DNA of 64,000 nt from Helichrysum umbraculigerum (GCA_949592205.1 CATIUR010000011.1:2542001-2606000); one strand, 5' to 3'. Shown: positions 11,407 through 24,130, counted from the stretch's first letter. The notes: generated by a model from the letters alone, not told the origin. Numbers and translations: made by a program.

Positions 11407-13247
11407 ATTGTTCTAAGTGTCGGTTTCTAATTCGGGAAACTTCCTAAGTTTAGTCTTTGGTCAAAGTTACTAACTAAGTCATCCAAACCCATTTTTGTTA
11501 CCACTTTCCAAAAATAGTAAGTTTTGTCGTTTTTAGAAACCGAGCCGTTTTTGTTGACTTGGTCAAACTTACTCGGTTTGACTCGAAACTTTTACCTAAC
11601 CCATATATCAGTTTAAAGAGTCCAAATAATTTGTCGGTTTGTGTCGGAGTCATCCAAAGTGTCGGTTTTTAAAATGTAACTTTAAAGCTTCAAAATCTCA
11701 CATTTTTCGGTTTTATCGGTTTGGTTCAACATTTATTTTACACACTTTCTGGTCAAAATCAGTTCTCACAAAAATTACTCATGAATCCTCTATGTTTCTA
11801 GTGTCTAACATAATTTTTCTAGCCATTACAAGGGTCATCTAAGTATACAAATAAAATCCACAAAAGTTCATATCTTAGTTTCTGATTTTACACAGGTCAG
11901 TCCTACAAATCGATTCGTAGGGAAAATCGTGTAAATTTCTGGAAAAAGTGTAAAACACGAAAGTTGTAGATATTTTCAATACTCAAAATTTAAAAAAAAA
12001 TGCATCTTCTAACTCTCAGTATTCGATTTTATACGGATTTTTCTTTGAGTCTGACTTTTCTGGGCAGATTTGTGCTTGTTCTTGAATAAAGTATAAAAAC
12101 GTATTTTAACAAAAGTTTTGGACATATTAGTGATAGATGAATATAATAACATCTAAATAAACATAAATGAGAGTAGAGATGTGTCCTCACAATGGTGGTT
12201 TGAAGAAAGAAGGCTAAGATGATGATGAGGAACTTGTGAGCTTGAATCTTCTTGAAGAACTTTGCAAAATGATGGGGGATTAAAGTGGTGGTGCTTGGTG
12301 GTGATGTGGTGGTTGTAGGTGGTTTTGGGTGGTGGTTTAATGACTGATTTTTCAGTCAAAATGAGAGAGAGTGAATGTTGAGAGAAAATGAGTTTGAGTG
12401 TTTCAAATGAATGAAAGGTTTGCATGTATGGTTAGTGGTCTTGGAGGAAGTTTGAAATGATGAGATTTTGCATGTGAATCAAGTGGAGAGGGGAAGGGGT
12501 GGCCAGCCCCTAGGGGGTCCCACAGGGGTATTTTAGTCATTTACTTATTTACCATTTAATTTGTTATGTTTCCCGTTCGATTACCCGATTGTTTCGACGT
12601 TTATTTGGACGTTAAACGTTTAATACGCGTGTTTAATTAACGATTTAAATTTCGATACTTTTGGTTGAAGTATTTATTAAAAATACTTCGAAAACATTTA
12701 TAATAATGTTCCGTTAATTCTTCGGCCTCTTTTTGCTTGTTAGTTATACGAGTGTTAAATCGCGTAACGTTTTAAATAGACGTTTTTATTGACGAATCCT
12801 TATACGATGATTTTAATAATAATTTCATACAAAATAACATATTTTAAATTATAAAAAAAAATTAATAATTCAACTTTCGTTCGATTGTCGGGCGCGTTCC
12901 GCGCGTTTCGGTTGCGTTTGAGACGTTTTAGCCAAAACGCCTAAGTTTTTCGTGTATTAATTTAACCAATTAACAATATATGATAAATAACTTCTAAAAA
13001 TAGATTCAAGTTATTTATGGAAATATTTTCACCAACGTCGTATAATTAGACGGACTCCGTCCGGTTGTTTCGCACAATTTCATCAAATTGCGTAAGCGTA
13101 ATTACAACTAATTACGTAGGCGTATATTCACATAAATATACAAATAGTTACAAGTAATTACAAGTATTTAGCCTAAATCACATCTAAATACACGTAATTA
13201 GGGTTTCGGTTAAGTTTAAAAGTTAACCTAAATTGTCGGGTGTCACA

Positions 13248-13262
13248 TTCTCCCCCCATTAG
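13248..13262 (-). other. polypurine tract of the gag-only element
   Basis: On the minus strand the sequence is TAATGGGGGGAGAA, directly abutting the TGTGACACCC start of the 3' LTR. An upstream TTTCGGGACGAAATTCTC box is typical of gypsy elements of this type. Confidence 0.85.
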
Positions 13263-13483
13263 GAGAATTTCGTCCCGAAATTTGCTCGTAGTCATAGTTT
13301 GTGTGGGATCTAGAGAAAGTGTGAGTAATTCTAACGTTTAACTAAGTCCACGAAAGGAAAGTTCGTTGTTGTGATGCAACGCATCCATTTGTATACGTTT
13401 GGAGAATTATCTCCGTGTACTATTAGTAGGACAAATATTTCTAGATAGTCAGTCGTAGTAAGGTCGTTTGCTATAAAGTTGGT

Positions 13484-13632
13484 AGTAGTAGGAAAACATT
13501 CCTATGTGGTTCGTAGTATGAAAACATTCCTATATGGTTCGTAGTAGGAAAACATTCCTATATGGTTCGTAGTAGGAAAACATTCCTATATGGTTCGTAG
13601 TAGGAAACATTCCAATGTGGTTCGTAGTAGGA
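13484..13632. repeat. 28-bp tandem repeat, about five units
   Basis: The unit begins TTCGTAGTAGGAAAACATTCC and contains the imperfect palindrome GGAAAACATTCC. It lies between the gag stop and the PPT. The last unit is degenerate. Confidence 0.9.
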
Positions 13633-13845
13633 ATCGTAGTTGAAATCAAAGAAAAGGTCATAGTTGAGATCATAGTTCAAAGCATAGTTCTAAAATCGGA
13701 GTACAAATCTCAAGTTTTCAAAGTTGTCAAAGTTTCCAAAGTTTAATCACAGATGTAATCGTATAGTAGACTAAACTCGTCCAGTATCGAATAAGAGTGA
13801 AATAGTTAAGTTAAGTTATCAGGAAGTATCGTACCCGAAAAAGAG

Positions 13846-14220
13846 TTATGGGTTCTGTCGGGAGTTGTTGTTCAGTTCCGGACAGTTATTCCTGAAATGT
13901 CCAGTGTTTCCACAACCGAAACAAGTTTTCACTCTGCAATCTTTGGTTGAATGCCCATAGTTTTTGCATTTGTCACATGGAGTGCCACAGGGTCCTTCGT
14001 GATGACTGTTGCATTCGGAGCAAAAAGGCTTGTTTCCTTTGTACCGTTTCTCTTCAGTTCCAGCAGCATAGGCCCTAGTAATTTCCGACCTCTTAGTTTG
14101 TTGTTGACCCTGATTGTTTCCCTGCCATTTCCTCTTGTTATCTCCAGTGCTTTTCTAAGCGGGTGTACCACGACGGACAATCTGCGCCATGAGTTCATGT
14201 GCCATACGGACGGCACTTTG
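13846..14220 (-). pseudogene. gag: gag, carboxy-terminal part with zinc knuckles
   Basis: Nucleocapsid part of Gag, which binds the element's RNA. In minus-strand reading it contains a CSECNSHHEGPC motif followed by two CCHC zinc knuckles, CDKCKNYGHSTKDC and CFGCGNTGHFRNNC, and ends at TAA (13846-13848). It is the continuation of the gag fragment at 22332-22963. If the nested element and one TSD copy are removed, the two parts are in the same frame. One in-frame TAG (14155-14157) lies between capsid and knuckles, so even the uninterrupted gene would be truncated. It is now separated from its start by 8.1 kb. Confidence 0.85.
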
Positions 14221-16240
14221 TGTAACATCCGTTCCTCGGGTCTGGTAATATTTTAATATTTCCTGATTGTGAGTTATTATTTAAAGTGTCAGAAAATGGT
14301 TTCCTTTGTTATTTGAAAATAAATGAGGAAAAGAGTCGAATAATTTATTGTGAGTTTGTGACTAATAAATTAATGATTGTTTTAATTTAATCTAGTTGAC
14401 GGTAAAATAAAATAATGTTTCCCCGCAAATGGTTTTTAAGTTCCAGACAATGATAAGTACGGGGAATGAAATTTAGACAATTGTGTAATAGACCTATATG
14501 TTGAGTCGGTCTTTTATTTCAACATATATCTATATACATATGCATTCGTACGTATCATATATTCATATGTATTATTTCAAAACCCTAAAACCATGAGAAA
14601 TCATCAAATTGAAGCCCTAGAACTCGAATTCAAGCTTCCAAAACATGAGTAAATCATCCATTGATCATCATAATCATGTGGTAAGTCTTAATTTTGTGAT
14701 TATATATAAACCTAGAAATGGGTTTTTGTGTATTTGATTCAATTAGGATGATTAATATGAAATTGAAGCTTGTAATGATCATATAGTTGTTAGTTGATGA
14801 TTATATGTGGATTATAATCTAAACCTAGTTTAGAAATGGTGAATTTGATATATGATCATTAATAAAGTTAAAGGGTTTAGTTGATTATGATATGATCAAA
14901 GCTTATAAGCTTGTGTAATTAGTGTATGTTTGATAATTGTTGTTAGTGATCATGTTAGAGTTGATACATGATGATGATTAGTTGTGTTCAAACTAAATTG
15001 TGTAAAGTTGATTAAGTGTTCATGGTGATTATGATTGATTCATGAAGATGATTATGAGGGGTTTGATTAATTGTTGATGTTAGATGTTATTAATCTTGTT
15101 AATGGGTTAATTATATTAGTTAACAATGATTAAGATGGATAAAGGTGAGAATGTGATACTAATGATCATAATTTGGTAATTGATTATGAATATTGATGTT
15201 TATAATGGCTATTCATAATTTTGGAAACTTACTTGATTTGATATTGAAAGATGATCATAGTTTATTAAGTGATTGTGAATTGAGATGATTAAAGTGATTA
15301 ATCATAATCTTGAAATGATGAAAGTTGAATTAATACAAGTTAGTGATAAGTTGTGTGATGTAATTACCATTGTATGATGTTATATCTACATTGGGACAAA
15401 TGACTAACTTGTGCAGTTCTGTTGTGTTTTCAGATAAACAGAAGGACTCAGTGATATTAGACTACTGAGTGGATGACTGAGGTATTCGGTGAGTGGATCT
15501 GTAACCTCAGTGTGATTTAGTTGTAATGATTTGGTTACAACAAGTAATTATAGTATTACTTTGATATAATGTTTTCGTTTGTAGATAACTTGCCATGTTA
15601 GTTTGGTTGTTTGCTTACTTGGCTGTTTGAGCTAGTATGTAAGATTTTGAGGTCAACTTGAAATGATGGTTGGACTTGGTTGTTATTATAGACGACAGGA
15701 AATCTTGGAACTTGAAATGTTGGTTCAAAGATTTAGGTCGTGTGTGATTAACAACAGGTTATCGGTAATTCTGTATAGGCCAATACAGATGATTGATAAG
15801 TGTTCTTTGAGTACCAAACCGGTATAAAGGTATCTCAAGAACCACCGATCCTTATGATGATTGATTGATTGTTTATTGTTATTTGATGTAAACAGATTGT
15901 TGTGCTAAGTTGGACTGTAGATTATAGTTTCATTCACTTAGCGTTATGCTAACCCCACCACAGTTCTTCCTGCAGGTTATAAGTGATGGGACATATTGGG
16001 CGGGGCAGGAAGTGTTTGGAATTGATGGAATGTTTGACAGGCTGTTACTCTGATGTTGGTTTAATAACCGAAAAAATGTTTTAAATTATATAACACCTAG
16101 TTGATGAAATGTCATGTATTTAGTTTGGAAAAAGTTTATCTACATTAAAGGGTAATGTAAAGTATGGTTACATGTATGAAATATACGCTTTCGAATCACA
16201 ATTATTATTATAGTTGTGGAAAGAAATGAGGGGTGTTATA
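14221..16240 (+). repeat. LARD1 5' LTR
   Basis: It is 2020 bp. Near the start it has a block, TTTCCCCGCAAATGG then AAGTTCCAGACAAT, shared with LARD2. A TATA-rich stretch follows at about 14520-14575 and then a CCCTAAAACC leader. A splice-donor-like GTGGTAAGT is at 14678-14686, and a micro-exon with splice consensus is at 15434-15488. The 3' end is GGGGTGTTATA. Confidence 0.92.
15434..15488 (+). other. putative 55-nt leader micro-exon in the LARD1 LTR
   Basis: It is preceded by TGTGTTTTCAG and followed by GTGAGTGG, both good plant splice consensus. Equivalent 54-56-nt segments with the same borders occur in LARD2 (41276-41329) and in the solo LTR (31198-31253). All contain a GACTCARTRA...GAGTGGA-like core. 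The donor for exon 1 would be at 14681. No long reading frame crosses it, so it would be leader RNA. Confidence 0.5.
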
Positions 16241-16242
16241 AG

Positions 16243-16256
16243 TTGGTATCAGAGCA
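16243..16256 (+). other. LARD1 primer binding site
   Basis: TTGGTATCAGAGCA lies 2 bp inside the 5' LTR and is complementary to the 3' end of plant initiator Met-tRNA. Confidence 0.93.
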
Positions 16257-16417
16257 TAAGTTTGGGTGAATTGTACATTGTAATATGTTCAATCCCAAAC
16301 TTTGATATGTGTCAAGTCAAACATTCCAGTGGGTGTGGGATTAGTTGTTGTATGAGAATTGGTTATTGAATGTGTACTAACCTATAACAAGATGCAATAG
16401 TGTTGTTTTGGTTGCAG

Positions 16418-16489
16418 AGACGGAGGAACATGAGGAACCGATTGGTATTCTCAATGATTCCTCTACATTCGTTGGCATAATTGCATCAG
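16418..16489 (+). other. putative 72-nt internal exon, open frame, conserved with LARD2
   Basis: It is preceded by TTGGTTGCAG and followed by GTAATC. One frame is open for its whole length and begins ETEEHEEPIGILNDSS. The LARD2 equivalent (42277-42348) is also exactly 72 nt and reads ETEEHEEPSGILNDSS. Conservation of length, frame and borders between two LARD families suggests a real exon or a remnant of the helper's gag leader. The function is unknown. Confidence 0.5.
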
Positions 16490-17849
16490 GTAATCCTCGA
16501 TAAGCTTACTTGGATTTAAATTACCTCTAGTGGTTTACTTTGCTATGATGATTAGTAGTAAATTTGAATTGAGTCAGACTGATATGATTCCCCAGTTGTG
16601 AGTCATTGATGATTATTACTTGTTAATGTGATGATAGAAATATTAACGAGTAATTTTGAATGAATTAGAAATGATTGAATTAATAATTGAGTTATGTAGA
16701 CACTTTGTTGACAAAGGTGTAATAGTGGATTGTTGGAAATCAAATGTGTCTTCAGTATGAAAATAAAGTATAAATCATGGTGTGATTATGATTTGATAAA
16801 GGCAAGGTGTGATTATGAATCATTGCTAGGAAATTAGTTGCTACATGATAAAGTGAATTAATGTGACTCCTTATAGTGAAATTGATGAAATATTGGTATA
16901 TCGCAATCAATAGTTTTGGAGTCATGTTGTTGTTTAATCTAGAAAGTGTTCATTGATTGGAATGTGTTTTGCATTGGTAGAGTCAAATTGTGTAATGACT
17001 ATGTTACAAAGAATTAAATATGGCTAGATGTTTAAGTGTTTTGCCTTGATCATGATTATGGTTGAATTATGATCTAGGTATTAAAAGTGGTAAAATAGAA
17101 AGTTAAAGTGGTCAACGAGTCTTGATATGCGTTGACAAGTTTGTAAAAGAAGTAAAAGTTGAAAACTTGTGGTAATTGCTTGAAACATAATGAATTTTAT
17201 GTGAAATTGATGTTTTGAAGGTATAATAGAACACCAATAGTGAAAGTGGGTTGGTTTGACTTATAATAGTCAACGTAATGTGAAATGGGTGATGGAATGG
17301 TAATCATAAGGGTTGAAACCCAAATGGGTTGTTGAAGTGTCCAAATGGGTCACTTTTTGGTAAAACGGTTAAAATGAGTAGTGGTTTGGTTATGAACCAT
17401 GTAACAGTGACTTTAAGTCCTACAAATAGTAGGAATGTGTGTAGAATGTGTTATGGTATTCAAAATGGTTAAAATTGGTGAAAGTGTCCAATTGGACCCC
17501 TAAACGGGTCAAGGTGTTAAAATGATAGATAATGGGTATATGGGAGTGATGAATATGCCCACACGTCACAATTATATGTAGAAACATGTTGTTAAAAGGT
17601 AGGAGTTAGAAACCATGTGGATTGGATTTTGACATGTCCACCAAAATGGTTGAAAATGGTCAAAAAATGAGTCGTACATCCGTTTTCTCGATAAATGTGA
17701 ATTTTGAAAAAGTGTGAAAATGGAAAGTTGCATTTTGACTATATGAAGGTGCCTGCAAAATTTCAGACCCTAATTCTTTACGGTTTAAGAGATATGTGCG
17801 TTTGAATTTCAGAAATTTGCATTAAAGTAGCAGGTCTGAAAAATGCATA
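16490..17849 (+). mobile_element. LARD1 interior, non-coding
   Basis: AT-rich, T/G-biased sequence with no open frame above noise. Parts near 17700-17820, including TTTCAGACCCTAATTCTTT, are shared with LARD2 near 43440-43500. Confidence 0.7.
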
Positions 17850-17958
17850 GGAACGCGATCCTAGCATGAGTATCCGGATCGCGTTAGCATGTTGATTTCG
17901 GTTACAGAATGTTTCCTTCATAAGAACGCGATCCAGCCCTCTCATTCCGGATCGCGTT
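17850..17958. repeat. two hairpin modules AACGCGATCC-loop-GGATCGCGTT
   Basis: Inverted arms of 10-12 bp occur at about 17851-17884 and 17923-17957, with 12-15-nt loops and 73-bp spacing. The same arms occur four times in the solo LTR at 30779-31032, with near-identical spacing. They are GC-rich islands in an AT-rich element. Confidence 0.85.
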
Positions 17959-20302
17959 TGCATGAAAAATTTCGAAGGATTTTGCAAATTCCAAAAGTGC
18001 ATAAGTCTTTAGTAGTGTTTTTAGCGACGGAAAATTTGACAAATTTTCTATAAACACGGAATGGGCTGAAAATTACATGGTCACTCGAAAATGGTCCAAT
18101 GATCAAAGCTAAGTACCTTAGCCTAGACGGTTTTTGGCCATTCGGGGTCGTTTGGGGCCTGAAAATGGCATTTTACTGTTTTTCGGACCTTATTTCGGAC
18201 TTTTAGCTTACGTTTTGTATTGGGCTTTTGTTTCTTTGAGCCCAGGGAGCATTCCTGTGTATATGTGCAATACTAAAATGTATTTTAAGATGTCCACATA
18301 TGTTATTATGTATGAGTTATTCTCAGGTTGTTTATTTAACTGCAAATTATGTTAGTAACTGGTATGATTGATTGTTGCTAACTAGGGTCACTAAACATTG
18401 AGTATGGGATTATGTGAATCATATATATGAATTAGTTGAAACATGATAAAGTATTTGAATCATGTAGAGTAATAGAAAGTGTGGAATTGAGCATTTTAAG
18501 AATGTGCAAAATAAATATATGAGCTCATATTTATGTGATAGTTAAACATGAAATGCTCAATTGTAATTCAATTAAAGGTGTCTAAATTGATAAATATGTG
18601 TTGAATGTTGCACATAGTGTTGACAAAGCGTTTAGTACTAAATGTACTGTAAGTGTTAAATGATGTTGATAGATGTAATTGTTGGATATTACATTTATGT
18701 TAAAGAGATATAACTAGTAATTGATATTGAATCAGGTAATAAAAGTGTTGATTGATGTAATTGTGTCGGACATTACATCTGTGCTAATGAAATAGTGAAA
18801 AGAGTTATAATTACCTGATTATGTGAGTAGTTTCATTTAAAGTGATAAGTTGAAAATAGTAGCAAGTTAATACTTGGTTGTATGCCTGTTGTTAAGATGT
18901 TGTATATGTGTGTAAATTTGAATATCACATTTGTGAGACATGTGAGAGTAATAGAGTAATAACTTTGAAAATGAATGGTATGAAGTGGCCTGAGAATGAA
19001 GTGTGACTGACATAATATGACGACGTCTGGCCAACATATTTATATTATGCCATTTCACATGGAGTTGTTGAGGTTACTAAGTACCAGATAAAGTTAATGT
19101 GATTTAAAATAACAGGTAAGATATGTTGACCTGTAATTGAGAAATAGTCAATGAATGATTGACTGAAATGAAAGAGTAGTACACCATAAATTGTTGTTAA
19201 TGTGGTACCTATGGTACAAGTGATGTGTTAATTAAAAGATTATTTAAGCAAAGTAGAGGTCAGTTGATTGCGAATAATATTGTGTTGATATTGTTGAATA
19301 GATGACTAGTGACAGCACCTTGTGTTGTTGAAATACCTATGCTGATGGTGCATGATATTAACAGGTGTTGATTTAGCGTCCGAGTTGATGTGAAAGGATG
19401 CTAATTGATTATGTGATAATGGTTGGTTTTACCATAAAATTTGACCTCTACATACTGCTTACAGATTATTCGTACGTGTTGATGGTTATATGATTTTGAT
19501 TCTTATAGAGTAAAGAGTTTCATATAACCTAGTTGTGTTTATACTTTCAAGTAGTAAGGTGATGGGTAACTAGTTGCAACGTTGAAAATTCTAGCAAGTT
19601 GTTAGTTAAATTGCTAATGGTGAATTAACTTAAACCTTTATTGCTAAGGTACATGTTGTGGTATTCAGTACCACTTGTTGTTGTTGTTGTTGTTATTGTT
19701 GTTGTTGCTGCTATTGTTATGATAAAGATGAAAGTAGATTATATGTTTAAATAGTTGACATGGCTATGTATGAATGGTCATGTAAGTGGTTATTTAAACT
19801 TATTAGAGACAGGATATATGCACAATATTTGTGCAGGGGGGAAAAGGATAGAAACATGTACATTTAGATATGTGAATGTGGAAAGAATTGAAAACATGTA
19901 TCTATATTTATAAGTTGCTCACGGGAGTAACATTTGATGTGTGTATTTGTGATTAAATAGTTGAAGATGCTACATATTATGATAAATATTGCATCTTGTG
20001 TTAGCAAATCAAATTGAGTACAAAGCATAACTTATGTGTTTGTGTGAATTTAATTGAGGTACACACTAGTGGTGTGTAAGTTGATGAGATATATACACAT
20101 TTGGTGTTGTGTGATTGAAGATATGCATGATGAGGATATGCATAAATGAAGTAAATTATAACCACATCTTGTATGCATATAGTAATGAATAAGTATGTGG
20201 TTAGCAGTGTACGAGATATATATATAGTATTAGTAAAATGAAATGTGTGAATCTATTTCACTTGATTGGTTAAGTGTAATCAGATTTCGAGGACGAGATC
20301 CC
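17959..20302 (+). mobile_element. LARD1 interior, non-coding 3' half
   Basis: It holds the block TTTCTTTGAGCCCAG (18229-18245), which is shared with LARD2, a TTG microsatellite near 19676-19710 and otherwise AT-rich sequence. Open frames at 17778-18002 and 18134-18355 are short and resemble no known protein. The LARD2 homologue of the second differs in length. Confidence 0.65.
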
Positions 20303-20303
20303 T

Positions 20304-20319
20304 TTAAGGGGGAGATAAT
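20304..20319 (+). other. LARD1 polypurine tract
   Basis: TTAAGGGGGAGATAAT abuts the 3' LTR. The preceding TTTCGAGGACGAGATC box is the plus-strand version of the box at 13263-13280. Confidence 0.88.
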
Positions 20320-22331
20320 TGTAACATCCGTTCCTCGGGTCTGGTAATATTTTAATATTTCCTGATTGTGAGTTATTATTTAAAGTGTCAGAAAATGGTT
20401 TCCTTTGTTATTTGAAAATAAATGAGGAAAAGAGTCGAATAATTTATTGTGACTAATAAATTAATGATTGTTTTAATTTAATCTAGTTGACGATAAAATA
20501 AAATAATGTTTCCCCGCAAATGGTTTTTAAGTTCCAGACAATGATAAGTACGGGGAATGAAATTTAGACAATTGTGTAATAGACCTATATGTTGAGTCGG
20601 TCTTTTATTTCAACATATATCTATATACATATGCATTCGTACGTATCATATATTCATATGTATTATTTCAAAACCCTAAAACCATGAGAAATCATCAAAT
20701 TGAAGCCCTAGAACTCGAATTCAAGCTTCCAAAACATGAGTAAATCATCCATTGATCATCATAATCATGTGGTAAGTCTTAATTTTGTGATTATATATAA
20801 ACCTAGAAATGGGTTTTTGTGTATTTGATTCAATTAGGATGATTAATATGAAATTGAAGCTTGTAATGATCATATAGTTGTTAGTTGATGATTATATGTG
20901 GATTATAATCTAAACCTAGTTTAGAAATGGTGAATTTGATATATGATCATTAATAAAGTTAAAGGGTTTAGTTGATTATGATATGATCAAAGCTTATAAG
21001 CTTGTGTAATTAGTGTATGTTTGATAATTGTTGTTAGTGATCATGTTAGAGTTGATACATGATGATGATTAGTTGTGTTCAAACTAAATTGTGTAAAGTT
21101 GATTAAGTGTTCATGGTGATTATGATTGATTCATGAAGATGATTATGAGGGGTTTGATTAATTGTTGATGTTAGATGTTATTAATCTTGTTAATGGGTTA
21201 ATTATGTTAGTTAACAATGATTAAGATGGATAAAGGTGAGAATGTGATACTAATGATCATAATTTGGTAATTGATTATGAATATTGATGTTTATAATGGC
21301 TATTCATAATCTTGGAAACTTACTTGATTTGATATTGAAAGATGATCATAGTTTATTAAGTGATTGTGAATTGAGATGATTAAAGTGATTAATCATAATC
21401 TTGAAATGATGAAAGTTGAATTAATACAAGTTAGTGATAAGTTGTGTGATGTAATTACCATTGTATGATGTTATATCTACATTGGGACAAATGACTAACT
21501 TGTGCAGTTCTGTTGTGTTTTCAGATAAACAGAAGGACTCAGTGATATTAGACTACTGAGTGGATGACTGAGGTATTCGGTGAGTGGATCTGTAACCTCA
21601 GTGTGATTTAGTTGTAATGATTTGGTTACAACAAGTAATTATAGTATTACTTTGATATAATGTTTTCGTTTGTAGATAACTTGCCATGTTAGTTTGGTTG
21701 TTTGCTTACTTGGCTGTTTGAGCTAGTATGTAAGATTTTGAGGTCAACTTGAAATGATGGTTGGACTTGGTTGTTATTATAGACGACAGGAAATCTTGGA
21801 ACTTGAAATGTTGGTTCAAAGATTTAGGTCGTGTGTGATTAACAACAGGTTATCGGTAATTCTGTATAGGCCAATACAGATGATTGATAAGTGTTCTTTG
21901 AGTACCAAACCGGTATAAAGGTATCTCAAGAACCACCGATCCTTATGATGATTGATTGATTGTTTATTGTTATTTGATGTAAACAGATTGTTGTGCTAAG
22001 TTGGACTGTAGATTATAGTTTCATTCACTTAGCGTTATGCTAACCCCACCACAGTTCTTCCTGCAGGTTATAAGTGATGGGACATATTGGGCGGGGCAGG
22101 AAGTGTTTGGAATTGATGGAATGTTTGACAGGCTGTTACTCTGATGTTGGTTTAATAACCGAAGAAATGTTTTAAATTATATAACACCTAGTTGATGAAA
22201 TGTCATGTATTTAGTTTGGAAAAAGTTTATCTACATTAAAGGGTAATGTAAAGTATGGTTACATGTATGAAATATACGCTTTCGAATCACAATTATTATT
22301 ATAGTTGTGGAAAGAAATGAGGGGTGTTATA
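20320..22331 (+). repeat. LARD1 3' LTR
   Basis: It is 2012 bp. The 8-bp length difference from the 5' LTR is accounted for by the absence of one GAGTTTGT at the GTGACTAATAAA site (about 20450). The splice-like sites are preserved (20772 donor, 21525-21579 micro-exon). Confidence 0.93.
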
Positions 22332-22963
22332 CTTTGGATGGTTCCGGGTTTCGAAGAGGTTACATTTCCCTGGATCGTTTCTGGAAGACCCCAAATGTAT
22401 CTCTCGATACGTTTGTATTCGGGGTCCACCATGGATGGACAAAGAAGAGCAAGCTGGTGGAACCTGGTTGTGTAGCTGGTGATGTCGTTTCCTTGAACTG
22501 TGAGGTTCCAGAATTTCTGTTCGAGCTGTTGGAGTTGCTCACGAGGACAGTATTCTTCCCTCAGCAGGTTTTTGAGTTCATCCCAGGATATTTGATAGGC
22601 AGCATCAATACTATGGGTTTGGGCGTATGAGTTCCAGAAAGTGAGTGCACTCTCAGCTAGTGTGCAGGTAGAGAATTTTACTTTGTTTTCCTCTTGGCAG
22701 TTACTTATTCGAAAAACGGACTCCATTTTCATAATCCAGTGCATGAGACCGACGGCTCCTTCGGTTCCTTTGAAATTAAGGGGATTACAATTTGTGAAAT
22801 CTTTGTAGGTGCAGGGCTTTGGCACGGGTGGATTGTTGCCTGCCCCTCCAAGGTTTCCTTGGTTCGGGTTTAGGTCATTTCTGGTAGCTTCTAGGGCCGC
22901 TTGTACCATCTGATTGATGAGTCGCTCGATATCGGTGGAGTTCATTTGACGTTTTGGTGCCAT
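22332..22963 (-). pseudogene. gag: gag, amino-terminal and capsid part
   Basis: Structural Gag of a Ty3/gypsy element, which forms the particle that packages element RNA. It starts MAPKRQMNSTDIERLINQMV at 22963. The retrotransposon gag domain follows (roughly residues 55-195), with the signature FKGTEGAVGLMHWI, then MESVF, and the L..ALTFWNSY region, then EQKFWNLTV and LPETIQGNV. Reading is open up to the CTTTG target duplication at 22332-22336, where LARD1 interrupts it. The rest, with the zinc knuckles, is at 13846-14220. The start fits the first in-frame Met after a 1.2-kb leader from the PBS. Confidence 0.9.
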
Positions 22964-24129
22964 GATTCTAAAAGTAAGAAAATGAGAGGCACGTAAGATG
23001 TCGTTGAGTAGGATTTAAGGTCATTGCAGGTGTATAAAGGAAAGTAAAACAGATGTTTATGACACGTCGAGATAATTAAGTAAAACAAGGAAGCAAATTT
23101 ATATAACCACACTGAGGCGCAAGTTCAAAATGATTACAAGACTTAGAAGGTTCTCAAAATATGCCGGGCAGTGTTACATCCGGTCTTAGTTCAAGAGTTT
23201 ACAAAGATAACAAAGATAGATAGTTGGGCACATCTCGCCCCAACAGGTTACAATGTCAAGGGATAAACTAATCCTGAGGGGAATTTGGTGGTGGAATAAG
23301 TGTAACGACTTGCTCCTTGGTTGCAAGCATTCATTGCGGCAGCGATCGAAGTGGTTTAGTTGTTATTAAGATAGTTGTGTTCAGAGTAGTTAAAATCATA
23401 AAACGAGTCATAGCTAAGTCGTTGGAATCCATCCAAGTGTTGGAGATATTATTTCGAATAGGTAGTGTGAATAAGATAAGGTCTAGTTCGAGGAGGTCTG
23501 CCCTTCTAGTCGTGTGTAGCACGCGTGCTCCATGGGTCTATGATAAAAGTGGGTATGAAGAGTATGAAGTGACGAAGCATCGTACCGTTGAAGTTTTATA
23601 CGTGTTCCCGAGTGATTTGGTTGTGAGCGGAAAGAAGAGGGTGAAGTAGGCGTCACTTATTTGGGTGGCGAATCCTTAGGTGGATTCTCCTCAAGTGAGT
23701 CCTCTTTGATTATATCGTTGCCCGATTAGGTTGGGCGAACGGGTACCATGGACATCTCCACAGTAGTGAGTAAGGCTAGAGCCTCGTTTTCAGAGTTGGG
23801 TGACGTACTTGTCGGAGTGGTTGCCGTGAAGGGTGGCAAGTAAGTTTAGTGTACGTAAGGTTATACATATATATACACATAAAAGCCTAGCACATAAGCA
23901 CATATAAAGGTTGGTCCCGTTCTATCCTCGGTCTGCGTCTGCTACTGTACTTTCGTTCACTATAACCATTTCAGGTCTTGCATCGAATCTTCTTTAATTG
24001 TACATAGTTGATCAGGCTATGTTAAATTAAATTCAAATGATGCAATCGCTGAACCAGTCATACTAAACAAAGAATACTAACCTAATGGTTATAGTCTAGG
24101 TCACTAATGCAATCCTAGTTCACTATAAC
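22964..24129 (-). mobile_element. 5' leader of the gag-only element
   Basis: It lies between PBS and gag. Short open frames on both strands (23317-23649, 23331-23522) match nothing I know. Long leaders are common in these elements. Confidence 0.6.
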
Positions 24130-24130
24130 C

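Larger units (their letters stand above)
9550..13247 (-). repeat. left (3') LTR of the gag-only element
   Basis: It is 3698 bp and pairs with 24148-27915 along its whole length. It contains the GGTCAA array, an adjacent 19-bp minisatellite and a GGTGGTGG-rich stretch. The matching 90-residue minus-strand open frames in both LTRs (12153-12425 and 26819-27091) are identical by LTR identity, not by selection that I can show. Scattered substitutions and repeat-number changes separate the two LTRs. Confidence 0.9.
14221..22331 (+). mobile_element. LARD1: young non-autonomous LTR retrotransposon nested in gag
   Basis: The ends are TGTAACATCC and GGGGTGTTATA, flanked by a perfect CTTTG duplication (14216-14220, 22332-22336). 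It has 2.0-kb LTRs, an iMet PBS, a PPT and a 4.1-kb interior with no gag, protease, RT or integrase, which fits a large retrotransposon derivative (LARD). The LTRs differ by an 8-bp indel and a handful of substitutions that I noticed, so insertion is recent. It must use proteins from an autonomous relative. Confidence 0.93.

Noticed and set aside
12153..12425. 90-residue frame conserved exactly in both LTRs (also 26819-27091)
   Set aside because: Identity follows from LTR identity; the region is a GGTGGT-rich low-complexity stretch with no recognised domain.
13951..14256. 101-residue plus-strand frame over the gag fragment
   Set aside because: It is the antisense shadow of the zinc-knuckle region, which is clearly coding on the minus strand.
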